Part shown: positions 35,877-48,136 of the stretch, piece by piece
How the letters are laid out: every line of letters starts with the position of its first letter
Numbering within the stretch: position 1 is the first letter of the stretch
Assembly: GCA_022592435.1 (NCBI GenBank)
Contig: JABYQS010000011.1
Span: forward strand, 186,001-250,000
Direction: 5' to 3'
DNA: 64,000 nucleotides
Source of the DNA: Cerioporus squamosus
Taxonomy: Eukaryota > Basidiomycota > Agaricomycetes > Polyporales > Polyporaceae
Notes under the pieces: model-generated
Seen by the model: the letters and a program-made list of their open reading frames with translations, nothing else
The model's database searches: none
Told to the model about the DNA's origin: nothing
Translations under genes and position numbers: made by a program

Positions 35877-36342
35877 GGGTGCAGTCAAGCTGTCTGTGAC
35901 TGTGACGTCACGCGTCAATCCCCTGCTAGCGCCCGTCCTGGGTGACGCCACCACCGCTGCATCCCATCATCTCTCCAGTGCACCCTCACGGTGAGACACT
36001 CTACCAGACGCACGGCCCTCGCCCCGCTCCCTCCTAGCATTGCTTCCAGATGGCTGAACGTACACGTCCGTCGTCGTCCTCTGCTTCTGCAGGCTGCCCG
36101 TCTGATTGGCTTCCAGAAAGACGGAGGTGCACCGTGGCACCGTCTAGAAGCCGACATCACAAACTTACCATCGTCAGGGCCCTTCCGTGATCTCCTCAGC
36201 GACCCCGAGCGGTCGACATCGAAATCACTAGATGCGGTGCCCTACTGAGATCTCCAGCACCCGCTCGACACCCTGCGCCCTCTCATAAGCGGCCCATCTT
36301 CCCGCACTCATATCACCCTTTCCCTCCCGCCCCCCTCTCTCC
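35877..36342. promoter_or_regulatory. Divergent promoter region, lipase / kelch protein
   Basis: 466 bases between the divergent start codons, with pyrimidine-rich sequence (CCCTTTCCCTCCCGCCCCCCTCTCTCC) immediately before the kelch ATG, a common feature of fungal core promoters. No gene is supported. Confidence 0.45.
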
Positions 36343-38066
36343 GATGCTCTGGTGTACTGCTCCGCCTCCTCTTCTCCGGCGCATCACCTCCAAGAAGAGC
36401 TACTCCGACTTCTCCCTCGTCAGGAAGGTCTACCTCTCCCGGGGTGACTCCAAGCAGAGCGAGAGGTAAGCTCCAAACCCAGACCTTCAGTGATCACCGT
36501 CAAACTGACAGTTCCCTATCACTCAGTAGGACCTTGGTCGACCTGACAGAGAGCAAACTCAAGAACTTCAAGTCCACGTCGGAAGTTGACGTTGTCATCA
36601 TCGACGCTCCGCCTCGCCCTCCGCCCAAGGACGATCTCCCCCTCAGTCCCAAGCCCCCACTGACGGCCAAGTCGGACTCCTCTGAGACAAGCTTTAGGGA
36701 GAAGCCACTGCCCACTCCCGTTCCAGAGCCAGAAGACGACAGCTGCGAGCCGTCATACCCCTGGTACTGTCGCCGTCTTCTTGCACCAGACAACACCTCG
36801 CGATACACACCGTCCCAACCCTCGCTTCTTCCACGCTCCGACTTTTCCCTTTCAACGTCCGGAACGACCGGTGCCGGCCTCAATCTTTTCGGTGGGCTCG
36901 TGAGCGATCGCGCCAAGAACGACGTCTACACCATCTGCGTCAAGGACCAGTCCGTCACCCGCTTGTACACCATCGGGGACATCCCACCGCCTCGCTACGG
37001 CCATGCGAGTGCATATGCGGGGAGCGTCGTGGTTGTCTGGGGAGGCGATATCATGTCCGCGTCGTCCAATCCAATTCGCGCAAGGGCAAAGTATGACAAT
37101 GGGCTCTACTTTCTCAATCTCGGTGAGTCAGAAGCCCGGATCCTCTCGTATCAGCGATTGACATCATATGTTAACAGTGACCAGGGAGTGGACCCGCATT
37201 TCGGTGGACGGGCCTGCACCCGCAGGTCGCATCAGGCACTCTGTTGTCATGATTGGCCCGCGGGTATTCATCTTCGGAGGAGAGGCAAATGGGGAGTACT
37301 TCAACGACCTGTGGTGTTTTGATCTGAGTACCCGTGAGTTGTTACATGTCTCAGCTTCATCGGGATGTCGAGACCGACCCGCGCCTACGCAGTGGTTTCG
37401 AAACCTACCTGGGAACAGATCGAGCCGCCGAAAGGTAGCGTCACCAAGCCGTCCAAGCGCTCCGGACACAGTTGTGTGCCCTACAAGAAGCAACTGCTTG
37501 TGTATGTGCAGCACCGAGCGACGAGAGACCGTCATCCACTGACATGGTACTCCTGTAGATTTGGAGGTACCGACGGCAAGTACCACTACAATGACACCTG
37601 GGCGTTCGACACCACCACGAAGACCTGGGCCGAGGTCTCATGCACCGGCTACATCCCCTCGCCCCGCGAAGACCATGCAGCCGCACTCGTCGGAGACGTA
37701 ATGTATGTCTTTGGCGGGCGCGGCGTCGATGGCGCAAACATGGGCCAGCTCGCTGCGTTCAAGATCTCCAGCAAGAGGTGGTTCATGTTCCAGAACATGG
37801 GACCTGAGCCCGCCCCGCGCTCAGGGCACGGCATGGCCGCCGTCGGCTCGAAGGTATACGTCCTCGGGGGCGTCAGTGAGGACCAGCTCAGTGCGAACGG
37901 AAAGGACGCTAACGTTATGTATATCTTGGAAACGAGTACGTGGCGCATCGCAATTACCGTCCAGACAGTGTTTGTTCGGTGTGCTGATGAACGCGGTGCT
38001 TCAGATAACATCAGTTACCCTACGACCAAGTTCTCAGCGCCGCAGACGCAAACGTTGGTGCCCTGA
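36343..38066 (+). CDS. Kelch-repeat protein, short paralogue of the Tea1/Kel1-like gene
   Basis: The best start is the ATG at 36343 (MLWCTAPPPLLRR); exon 1 splices near 36466 to RTLVDLTESKLKN. A Pro-rich linker leads to at least five kelch blades, each with a GG and a Trp: [83 protein letters not shown] and SKVYVLGGVSEDQL. The product ends soon after the propeller (SAPQTQTLVP, TGA 38064-38066), so it has no coiled coil. The product and intron positions (NL|VTREWTR here, NL|VSREWTR there) match the kelch part of the gene at 43041-47916, showing a duplication. It may act as a propeller-only partner or regulator of the polarity marker, but no function can be read directly. Confidence 0.78.
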
Positions 38067-38829
38067 ACATGAACATACCCATGACAAGCGCACGTACCCG
38101 AGGCGCATGTCCCTTCAACGTCGCCACTTTCCAACTTCCGCCCTGCGCACCACTTCCATCGCATCCTTCGTCTCCACCCCCTCAACTCTTGCAAGTATCA
38201 ACCCAGCCGGGAAACTGGGGCTTTCTCTCACCACGCCCACTCGTTTGTCGTCTTGACGTTAAGTTATTGCCTTCGCCCTTCGTTACCCCTCCCTTCCTTA
38301 GAGATCTTCGTGCTGACCAGCGATATTTGTATTGGTACCGGTACTGATCACGACGACGACACGCTGGTCAGCCTCCATGGCTGCGCCAGGCATGTACTAT
38401 ATTCACTCTTGATTTTTTTTCCGGGTCGTCCCTCCTGCCTGCGTGCTGGTGTACTTACTTACTCGTTCGTGGCCGAGCAGCTCCCGAGTTGTGTATGTCC
38501 GGAAGCCGAGTTTGGCGAATATACGTGGACCGATGTTGACATCTGCGCAGGTGTGATCGAAGGACGTGTGCACTCGATCGTTGGCGTCGACGTCAATATG
38601 TGCAGGTGTCCATGTCACCGCGCGGATGTTCTCTGGGTCAACACGGTCTGTATCACAATGCCAGCCATGGCGGCGGCTTGCTGCCAGCCGCATCTCGCTG
38701 CCAGCCTTCCCCCTTGCACTTGCACACCGAGGCATCTTCACTCCTCCCCGCATATCCGTCTCCTCGCTGTCGCATTGCTATCGCTCCTCTGTCTAGACCA
38801 CCGCACATTCTTCAGTAATCTCAGCAGAC
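38067..38829. other. Intergenic region after the short kelch gene
   Basis: About 760 bases. A pyrimidine-rich segment with several short frames (for example 38253-38942) shows no domain; a T-run at 38412-38420 could mark 3' processing of the kelch transcript. No gene is supported. Confidence 0.5.
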
Positions 38830-39773
38830 ATGAGTCCCGCACTCAACGCTCTCCGCCTCCTCATCACGATCGCCGCAGCGCGCGCCTTCTACATGCCCCC
38901 AGCCTTCGACGCCGAGGCCGTCCCCGGGCACAGCGCGTATGAGTCCGACGCCGCGCAGAACAGAACGGCAGGCTCCGGGGCCCCCGGGACGTCCACCGCG
39001 GCCGTGTTCGACTTCCGCAACCGCACGGAGTGGTATGCCGACACCGTACAGCCCGCCGAGGCGCGCAGTACCAGGCAGTCCTATGAGGTGCAAGACGGCT
39101 GACGCTGACGGAGGGAGCGAGAGTACCAGTACGCCGTCGGTGGGCCCGAGGGAGGTGTGGACCCCGCGATTACTTCGCCGAACGCGGATACGTGTGTGGA
39201 CGGTCGGCGACACGGTCACGGTGCGATGGTGGGTGTTGCTTTCAAATTCGCGCTCATGTTCCAGTCGAAGACTAGCATCCGCGTGGTATGCTGGCTGACG
39301 TGTTGTTGGCACGGGCAGGGACGCGTCGGACCCGCCCAAGCACGTCACGAACTGACGAGGGCAGGCTCGTGCTCGGGCACTTCGAGGATGGAGACGATAC
39401 GAACGAGCATCTGGATAACGGTGAGCACCAGGATGTGCCAATCTGAACGCACCCTTCGCGCTAGAAGCTGACAGTGATCCTGCGCCCCGTATTCTCCACC
39501 GTCCCTGGCCGCAGTCTGCGCATGCTGGACGAGCAGAGCACCCGCTGGCGGAGGGCTTCGACCTGACGCAGGGACACGCCAAGGTGAAGGTGCCGGACGT
39601 TAGTCCTCGAACAGCTACTTCGTCGTCTGTGAGTCTCAGTCTCAGTTACCGGTCGTCCTCTGCGTCGTCAGGATGGCTTGCTTACTGTCATCATATATGC
39701 CGCGGGGGCGATGCTGCGAACAGTGTTTGGCGACTCTGGGAACCGCAGCCCGGCGTTCACGATCATGCATTGA
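38830..39773 (+). pseudogene. Decayed secreted protein of the Kre9/Knh1-like GPI-protein family
   Basis: The ATG at 38830 begins a signal-peptide-like stretch (LRLLITIAAARAF). Further on, in shifting frames, lie the hallmark pieces of the fungal Ser/Thr-rich Kre9-like beta-sandwich: ITSPNADT, VWTVGDTVTVRW, LVLGHFEDGDD, VKVPDVSPR, SYFVV and LFGDSGNRSPAFTIMH, in the right order. Splice sites are still good (RW at GTGGGT near 39229, G|GTGAGC at 39421 to CAG before 39537, T|GTGAGT at 39629 to CAG before TGTTTGG). The frame is broken by an extra base at 39193, an extra base at 39353 and a missing base near 39610. A 36-nt segment at 39088-39123 with two in-frame TGAs looks too short for an intron. 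The stop is at 39771-39773. Most likely a recent pseudogene; sequencing error cannot be excluded. Confidence 0.65.
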
Positions 39774-41561
39774 TTGCCAGTGGCTCGTTGGGGGTATGTC
39801 TGCTTGCTTCTTTGTATCACGGTGCTACCGAGGGATGTATGGTCGGAGAACCTGGTCGATTGCGAACGAATCGAAACGAAATTATGCGGAGGATACGTCT
39901 GGAATGACGGGCTCACCGAATTGATGGCCGCTGTCATGTCTTCATCCGCACCACCGTGGTTTGGTACTACTCCTCGTTGCCTGGGTACCTGAAGGAAAAG
40001 TATCTTCTGTTGCGATTCTGCCGGCATATATACCAGCGGCGGATACCGGACTAGCGAGTGTAGTGCAAGGGTTGGGAAGACTCCCTTCTCACTGTGGGAG
40101 ATATTGAGGTCCAGTCTAGTCAGGCAGCTTATAACATTCGATAACCTCAGCACTCAGTCCGGCATTCCCGCTGTGGTAGAGGGGTGTAGGTTGGCAGGAT
40201 GACATGACCGGCCAATAATGACGGCGGTGAGGATTCTCGGATGGAGGTCTACCGGCAGGTGTTAACCATACTCCGCGAATTATGTAGCCGTCTGGCCTCG
40301 AGTTACTTATCGACTCACAACCTCCCGATCTTCATCATTATGCCTACCGTGGCGACTCAGACGTCCGGTGATTTTCGATTCGCATGGCCTGGCGGCGAGC
40401 AGATGGAGGAAAGGTCCGAGATGGGAGGCCTGGGAGAGACCACTCCGGAGTGCGCCTTTGGAGCGATATATGTAACATCATCACGATGGGTCGCATGTCC
40501 GGAAGGACGATACACTGATATACGTGCATACAATACAGTGACTGGGAACCCAGATGCAAAGCACCATAACTGCAATTATGGTCCTAGATTGCGCAAATCA
40601 GCTCATGACTACATACATCAAGACCGCATCAAGACTGCCTAACATACCTTCGGCTTGATGAACCTGTGAGGAGCGGAGTACTGGCGCAGCATGCTCGCAA
40701 AGAGCAAAGAATAGCAAAAAATTTGGTGCGAGAAGTCCACAGCGCAAGAGTAGTCTGAATCGAGTTTCGCCTGGCGCGAAGCCTGCGTAGCGAGCCGCGA
40801 AGTGCACTCAAGGACGACCTGCCTGCCTCTCTGCCCGAGATCCTCGTGCGTCCCGGCGTACTGGGTAGAGTGCGGCGCAAAATGCGGCCTGCGGTTTACC
40901 ACAGCGCAAGGGAGCGCCACGAAGGCCTCCACTTGCGGGGACGCGATAGAAAACGAGCATTTGCGAGAGGAGCGCGGGCAAGTCGCCCAGTCCCAGCGAC
41001 GTGTCCCAAGCCACCCGCATAGCCCATTCCCCCGTCTCCCTCGCGACAGCGGATAGAACGCGCACAATCGAGTCAAGAGGAACTAGGTGAGGTTGGTACA
41101 CCTCACCGTGTCGACCTGGAGAATATCTCCCGGACAGGCCTAGTGGCTTATTTCTGGTGCGTCGGTGAGGCCATCACTGGCCAGACCCATCTGGAGTCGA
41201 GCAAGTGAGACTGAAGGGAACACTCAGACCTTAGCCCGCTCACGAGGAGAGATGCGCGACGCGAGTACTGGACGGTACTACAGGCACCGGCATCTTGTAC
41301 GGGGTGAGCCTCGCGGCCTTTGCGGTGTGGACGGCTACGGAGAGACTGACCGTCTTCCGCACGATGTAACCAGGACAGCCGAAGCTTGCCTGGCAGATCG
41401 CGGGGTCGAGCGGGGTCCTCGTCGTAGACAGGAGAAAAAAACATTGCAGTGGTGGCGTCGACTTGAGGCGCTGGTCTGTATGGCCCTGTTTACGCACATT
41501 GGACGCCCATGCCCTGAACGAGCGTCGAGCGTATGACGTCCATGCAGGCTCACTGGCCACC
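39774..41561. other. Sparse region with no supportable gene
   Basis: About 1.8 kb. Open frames exist on both strands (40241-40642 plus, 40808-41101 minus, 41240-41671 minus) but none shows a domain, and no splicing joins them into a convincing product. The part from about 40000 to 40350 is AT-richer than the flanking genes. It could hold lineage-specific genes that I cannot recognise. Confidence 0.45.
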
Positions 41562-41917
41562 ATGACCCAGTTGCAGCATCCCAAGCTACCTTCCGTGCTT
41601 CCTTCTGTTCCTGCTTTGCAAGATCGTAAGGGTTCAGACTCGCGCCGAGAAGTCATGTATTCACGCATCAAGTATAGTCGACACTACTCCGGAGCAAGTG
41701 AATGCTGGTACGGCCAGGGTAACCAACCCCACTGAGTAAGCCGTTTCGCAGGTTCTCATGTGCCATACCTGACAGGAAGTGGAACAGGACTCCTATTTAT
41801 ATCTGCGCCATGCAGAACTGCAGCCGCTTGTTCCCCTCTCGGGAGCGACTGATGGCACACCGCAAACGAGACCACGACACTGAGGACCAGGACGACATCA
41901 TCACTTGGAACGAATGA
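41562..41917 (+). CDS. Small single-finger C2H2 zinc-finger protein (three exons)
   Basis: The last exon encodes a canonical finger, YICAMQNCSRLFPSRERLMA then HRKRDHD (C-x4-C-x3-F-x5-L-x2-H-x4-H), ending DDIITWNE with TGA at 41915-41917. Upstream, two plausible introns (41626-41677, 52 nt; 41736-41775, 40 nt, which is short) join ATG 41562 (MTQLQHPKLPSVLPSVPALQ) to DTTPEQVNAGTARVTNPTEK and then to the finger, giving about 87 residues. The frame of the first exon is open further upstream, so extra 5' exons are possible. A lone C2H2 finger suggests a nucleic-acid-binding or regulatory protein; target unknown. The finger is secure; the exon model is tentative. Confidence 0.5.
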
Positions 41918-43040
41918 CCGCTCAACCCTCCTTTGCGTTGCGTCAAACAGTACACTACCTCGCTCTAACCTCTCGGTGCTTTGTCACCATACGACTTCTT
42001 GGGGCAAGAGATTGGGCGGGCGGTGGGGATGCATCTATGATGGCCTTCATCCCTTCTCACACTGTCCATCCAGCTTTGCTCATCAGCCGCCCTTTGTTCC
42101 CTCAACGCCGGACGACAGACGCTCCGGACATGAAGACACCTTCTCTTGTCTGCCTCGTCATTCTCACGCGTCGCGCAGCGGGGACCCGCATGACCACACT
42201 TTGGTCGTTTCGGTCCGCTGCGACTCTTCTGCTTGTCAAGCTAGGTTCCGTAGCAGTGACTGTAGCTTCTCCCTTTGCCCCTATATCGCAGTTGCGACAC
42301 CCCATACCCGCCGGTCGCACCGGTTGCTGACAACACCATCTTCAAGCCTCGATAGTGGGCTTGTACAAAGTTCACCATCTGCCTAGGTGGTCGATCCAAG
42401 GCACCCAACTGTCTCAGTTATACGTAAGTTTAGGACCGTCATACAAGTATCGGCATCGAAGCACGACATGGACGTGTGGGCGCAGTGAGTCCGAGATGGC
42501 AGCTCGCGCTCTTTGTCACTTCCTGCGGGAGTCCGCTGCCAGTTGTATAACGCGTACGATAGTATCCCCCGTCGATGCACATCCTCCAGTCCCAGAGGTG
42601 ATGACCCAAGTGATCCGGACGCTTCTGTTGCCTCCGCATCGTGATGGTAATATTTATGAGCGCAGATACGTCGTGGTGTGCCCCTGCGGGAGGTGCACTA
42701 CTTACTGGCCCGGTTCGGCCCAGCTTTGAGGTAGTCGTTCAGGAACGTAGCTAAGGACCGAAAGCAAGTAATAAGCAGACGAACATGAGGATCAGCGAGT
42801 GTGAAGGCGGAGGGGGGCTAATATGAGACGGCTATCAGCGGAGGCGGTTGCTAGACGCGTTGTGAGGAAGACGGGCGACTGGGCAGGAACGAGTCGCTCA
42901 GCTTCTGGCTTTGCCGCTTTCGTTCCACCTCCAGGCGGGCCTGCAGCGCTCGATCCTCCCCGTCCTCTTCAACTCCTTCAGCCGGCGTCGCTCTCCACTC
43001 TGCAGCCATACAGTCCATCTTCGGAGGCCGCAGCAGAAGA
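41918..43040. other. Intergenic region upstream of the Tea1/Kel1-like gene
   Basis: About 1.1 kb. A 136-codon frame at 41976-42386 (plus) and a 90-codon frame at 42823-43095 (plus) overlap it but lack recognisable features; the latter is likely the long 5' leader of the kelch gene. No gene is supported. Confidence 0.45.
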
Positions 43041-46000
43041 ATGTCCTTCTTCAGTAGGAAGAAGCATACTCAGCAACAGGCCAGCACCTCAGTAGCTGTA
43101 CAATCACCAGCGAGCGCTGCCCTCGCACAGATACAGCAACCCCCGTCAGTTCAGCAACAGCCGCAAAAGCAGCTCTCTAAGGAGACGAGCTACGACAGGT
43201 GTGTCCATTTCTCCCTCCTCCTTCCCTCGCGATGCCCGGCCGCACCTCCCAGCTGTACAATGAACGCCAGTCTAATCACCCTCGGTTCAGCGGTTTGAAC
43301 GGCCGGGGCAGTCCCTCTCCCGCCATCAATGGCATCCAGCCTGGCATAACCCAGCAAGCGCAACGCCCCCCAAACGGCCAGAGTCCGCCACAAGGGCTCA
43401 ACAGCACGCAGCCTGCGCCATCACAGCAGCAAGGCAGCCAGCCTGGTCAGCAAGGGCCGCACCAACAACGACCTGCGTATCCCTGGTCTCAGCGCCGCCT
43501 TCAGCTCCCCCCTCCAGTCACCATCCCGAAGCCTGGCGTGGCACCGCCGTCGTCCCCGTCACCGTCGCCCTTCCCGCGATACGGACATGCACTGCCCACG
43601 AATGCGACTACGTCGGGAGAACTCTTTCTCTTTGGTGGACTCGTGCGTGAAACGGTGCGAAACGACCTCTATCTCATCTCTACGAGGGACTTGTCGGCGA
43701 CGCTCTTGCAAACAACCGGCGAGGTCCCGTCGCCCCGTGTTGGACATGCAAGCGCCCTGGTCGGGAGTGTCCTGATTGTGTGGGGAGGTGACACGAAGAC
43801 GAGTTCGAAGTCGAAGCCGGGCGACAAGCAGGACGACGGTCTCTATCTCCTCAATCTCGGTGTGTTGTCTCGACCCAGCACTACAGGCGATGTCTCATCT
43901 GTCTTTGCAGTCTCACGCGAGTGGACGCGGGTCGCGGTCTACGGTCCTTCGCCTGTCGGCCGTTACGGCCACGCAGTCACCATGGTGGGATCAAAGTTCT
44001 ACGTGTTCGGTGGGCAGGTCGACGGGGAGTTCCTGAATGACCTTTGGTCTTTCGACCTTAACTCACGTGAGTTCTCGCTGCCGTACAAACACACATCCCC
44101 AACCGACTAGGTCTTAATGTCCGTTCTCTCTTCAGTGAGGACGAAGGCGACGTGGGAGCTGGTCGAACCTGTAGAAGGTTCACCGCGGCCGCCCAAGCGG
44201 ACTAGCCACATCTGCGTGACGTTCGGCGAGAAGATCATCCTGTGCGTAGACTTCAGTTCATCTGCCTCGATATGGCTGTCGCTAAATCCAGTGCGGTAGC
44301 TTCGGCGGTACCGATTGTCAATACCATTACAACGATACCTGGGCATTCGACACTACGACTAACACCTGGTCCGAATTGACCTGCATCGGCTTCATCCCTT
44401 CCCCGCGAGAAGGTCACTCGGCAGCCATGGTCGACGATGTCGTTTACGTCTTTGGTGGTCGCGGAGTTGACGGCAAGGACCTTGGTGACCTCGGAGCGTT
44501 CAAGGTGACCAGTGAGTATCCACAGTGTGCGATGCCTTGACTGGCTTCCTGATGAGCGTTGCAGACCAGCGATGGTATATGTTCCAGAAAATGGGTCCCG
44601 CACCGTCGCCACGGTCCGGTCACGCCATGGCGTCCATGGGCTCTCGAGTGTTCGTACTTGGAGGCCTCGGAGGAGAATCGCTCAACCCCCAGAAACCGGA
44701 GGATCCTAGCCTGATTCATGTGCTTGACACGAGTAAGTTTCGTGCTCCTCACAGTGTGGAATGACGCTGACAACGCCTAACAGAGCACATCAAGTACCCG
44801 GACTCCAGCAAGCCACCGCCTGCTGCCGCGAGCGGTAGGAAGTCTGTTGGGGCTCAGCCTGTACAGGCACGTCCTAGTGGCGACGCCGCCAACGGTATCC
44901 TCCGCGACGGATCGCCTGGGTATGAGCCGATGTCCGACAGCGAGGACGTGAGACGAGCGGTATCCCCCACTGGGCGTCAGAAGACAAATGGCGTTACTCC
45001 CCAGTCCATCTCCGGCAAGGGCAAAGGGAAGATGCGCGACGATGAGTTCGATGGCGAGAGCAGTCCCGAGACCACCGAGGCAGCGTCGTCATGCGGGACA
45101 GTGCCGTGTCGCCCGACAACGCCCGCGCGAAGAGCCCTACAGGTCCCGCGAGCCGTGCGACGTCGCCTGCCCAAGGTGTGACTACCAGCGACGTGTATGA
45201 TCCCGCTGGGCCCCAGGCTAGCTTAGCGAGCGTTATCATGTCACGCAATGGGTTGGGTGCGCGAAGTCCGTCCCCCGTCGTGGATCGTTCGAAGGGCCCT
45301 CTCGATGCGTTCTACAAGCCTGGGTCTCCGACTGTCAATGGCTTCGCGAAGCCTGGCTCGACTGGCAACCTCACTGCGGATCTCATTCGCGATCTGAAGG
45401 ACAAGGAGGCTGAAGTCGAGGCGCTGAAGAAGAAACAGGCTTGGATGAAGGCAGCGCTTTTGAAGGCAGAGCGGTCAGGGTTCATCTACGCAGAGTCGGA
45501 GGAGGAACTCTCCTCGCGCGCGGACGATGACGACATCGACGGCCGAAAGGTCACCGAGATGGTTATCAACCTCAAGCAGCTCAAGGCTAAGATTCAGGTG
45601 TGTGCTTGCGTTTGTCGGCGGCTAGCTATATTGTGTTGATGAAGTACGTCGCTGCCGTAGGCGTCGGTCCTCGATCGTGCAAGGGAGGCATCAGACCGGG
45701 TTCAGGAAGCCGAACGCGTTCGTGCCAGCGCTGTGCAGGAGGCTGCGTTCTATCGGGCTAAGCTCGCTGCTCTGGAGACTTCATCGGAGAGCGAGGTTGG
45801 CCGCATTGAGCGCGAGCGTACTGCCGATCTCGAGCGTCAACTCCAGGTTGCCCTCGCTGGCCAGGCGGAACGGGATCGCAAGATCCAGGAGCTCAACGAA
45901 TCACTGTCTCTCCAGACCACTCTCCTCGAGCAGGCGGAGGCTCGCGCCGATGACGCGTCCAAGCGTGCGGACAGCTTGACTCAGTCGTACGACCAGAGCA

Positions 46001-47916
46001 CCGAGGCGCATAACGCTCTCCGCGAGCGCAATGCTGCACTGGAAGCCCGCCTGCGGGAAACATCCGACAAGCTTCTCGCGCAAACCTCGCTCGTCGAGCA
46101 ACACGAGGCGGACTACTTGAAGGCGCAGTCGCAGCTCGAGGAGGTCCTACGATCCCAGGACCAGCACATTCGCGCTATGGATCAGACTCGGGCCGCATTG
46201 GAAGCTGCATCTGGTCGTGCGGAAGAGGTCGATGCTCAGTACGCCCGCGCTCGCGAACAGATCAGCCAGCTCGAGGCCGACGTCGCTGAACTTCGCGGCG
46301 AGCTTGAAGCGCGTACCAGCGAGATTGAGGCCGCCCGGGTGCGCATCGCGGATATCGAGAACTTCTGGGCCAAGTCTCGCGAGGAGGCCGATGCATTCCG
46401 TGCCGTCACTACCGGTAGCCTCGGCAAGCTTCTCGACTCCCACCACGAGCTGAGGAGCGACGAGGACCGTCTCACTCGCGGATACACGGAGAAGATCAAT
46501 GCGTTGCAAAACGAAGTCTCTTCGCTGCGCGACATGCTCAGGGACACCTCTCGCCGGGCCGACGAGGCTCAGGAGGAGCTCACGAAGGAGCGTCAGCGGA
46601 TCCGCGAGACTGAGACCGAGACGCTGTCCCTCCGTTCTCAGGTCGTCGGTTTCCGTACTCAACTCTCGATGGCTCTTGCAGACAGTGGCCGTCTGCGCAA
46701 GGACCTCGTGGTCAAGGAGACGGAGCTGCAGAACAGGGCGAAGGAGGCTTCCGCCGCTGCGCTTCGTCTAGAAGCAATGCGTTCTTACCTGGCTGCCAAC
46801 GGTGTGGTCACCGAGGACGACGACGGCAACCCTCTCCGCGCCGACGACGTCACCTCTGCTCGTATCCAGGAGCTCGAGGACAGGTTGGCGGAGCGCACGC
46901 GTGCTCACGAGATCGCCGAGCGCGAGCTTCAATCCTTGCTACAGCAGAAGCAGGATGCCGACGCTCAGGTCGAATCCCTGTCCGCGCAGCTTGATCGCGT
47001 TCGTACCACACAGAGCCCGTCTCGCCGTAACGGTGTCGACAGTGGCTCGGACGCCCGGGTCGCCGAGTTGGAGCAAAAGCTGGAGGAGACCGAGAGTTCG
47101 TACAAGGCTCGTCTCCAGCAACTGGAGGAGGACTATCAGCTCGCTGTTCATTACGTGAAGTAAGTGTTCAGCCTCGACTTGTTGGTGGAGATTCATTGCT
47201 GACATATACACAGGGCGACTGAGAAAACCATGCGGAAGATGAAGGACGAGCTCTCCAAGCAGAAAACCCTCAACCAGAGCATGCAGGCGGAGATGGATCG
47301 TGGCTCGCCGAGCATGAGGCTCCGTGGCTTGAACGGCCGAGGGACACCGTCGTCCGACGACAGCAACGAGTTCTTACGCAACCAGCTCCAGGATGCCCAG
47401 CGTCAGGTCCAGCGTCTAAACAGCGACAACAAAGACCTTCGATCGCGGATAGACACTCTCGAACAGGACCTCGAACACATGCGGGACAACGTCATCGCGT
47501 CGCAGCGAGAGTCCGACGAGAGGCTATCTCGCATCGAAGAACTCGAGCAGGACGTCGAGCGCCTCCAGAACTCACTTGTCATCGCACGTGGTGGTCACGA
47601 AGAGTCCCTCCTTGAGCAGCTCAGCAGCGAGAACACCACCCTCAAGCGCGAGAACGAGCAGCTTTCACATAAAATCGAGCTCCTCCTAGCAGTCGACCAG
47701 TCCGCTTTCGGTGCCGGTCGTCCCATCTCTGGCTTCTCGGAACGTCGTGCCAGCACATCAAGCTCGGAGAACGCGATGGCGTTCGAGCATCTTTCTAGCG
47801 AACTGGATGATTGGCAGCGACAGCTCGCCAGCTCCATGAGCAATCGCAGGCCGGTCCTTGATTATGATACACACTCCCCTTCGCTGGGTCATGACCGAAC
47901 ACGGTCGCGCTCATGA
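43041..47916 (+). CDS. Tea1/Kel1-type cell-polarity protein, kelch propeller plus long coiled coil
   Basis: Predicted cell-end marker that links microtubule tips or the cortex to polarised growth. The ATG is at 43041 ([15 protein letters not shown]); a 92-nt intron (43199-43290) is the acceptor choice that keeps frame ([13 protein letters not shown]). After a Gln/Pro-rich leader come six kelch blades ([96 protein letters not shown]). A Ser/Pro-rich linker follows, then about 700 residues of nearly unbroken heptad coiled coil from [19 protein letters not shown] to [19 protein letters not shown]. The stop TGA is at 47914-47916. Between 44948 and 45090 the frame moves by one base; either a 116-nt intron (44948-45063) or a missing base near 45085 explains it. 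It is the paralogue of 36343-38066. Confidence 0.85.
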
Positions 47917-48136
47917 CCTCCTTTACGACGTATTTATGCTGGCATATACCCTACCTTTATATCTGTTGTCCCTGTTGCGCACACTCGTTTCGTCACCTCG
48001 CTTGTGTCTATCTCGTATCATAATGTCCCTTGCTGTCTATGCGGTATAGTTGCGTTGAATATACTAATTTACGACCGGTCGGTACCAGATGATGATGAGA
48101 TGAATGAGAGATGGGATGCTATGCTACACAGGAAAA

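Noticed and set aside
35021..35899. Several plus-strand frames opposite the lipase N-terminus
   Set aside because: They are shadows of a Ser/Pro-rich coding region; Arg/Gly-rich composition mirrors the opposite strand.
40808..41101. 97-codon minus-strand frame with hydrophobic, coding-like text (WDTSLGLGDLPALLSQMLVF)
   Set aside because: No domain, no convincing splice partners on either side, and overlapping plus-strand frames look equally plausible.
45061..45099. 17-nt GT-AG interval near the Tea1-like frame change as a micro-intron
   Set aside because: Far below the intron sizes seen in the window; a longer intron or a missing base explains the shift better.
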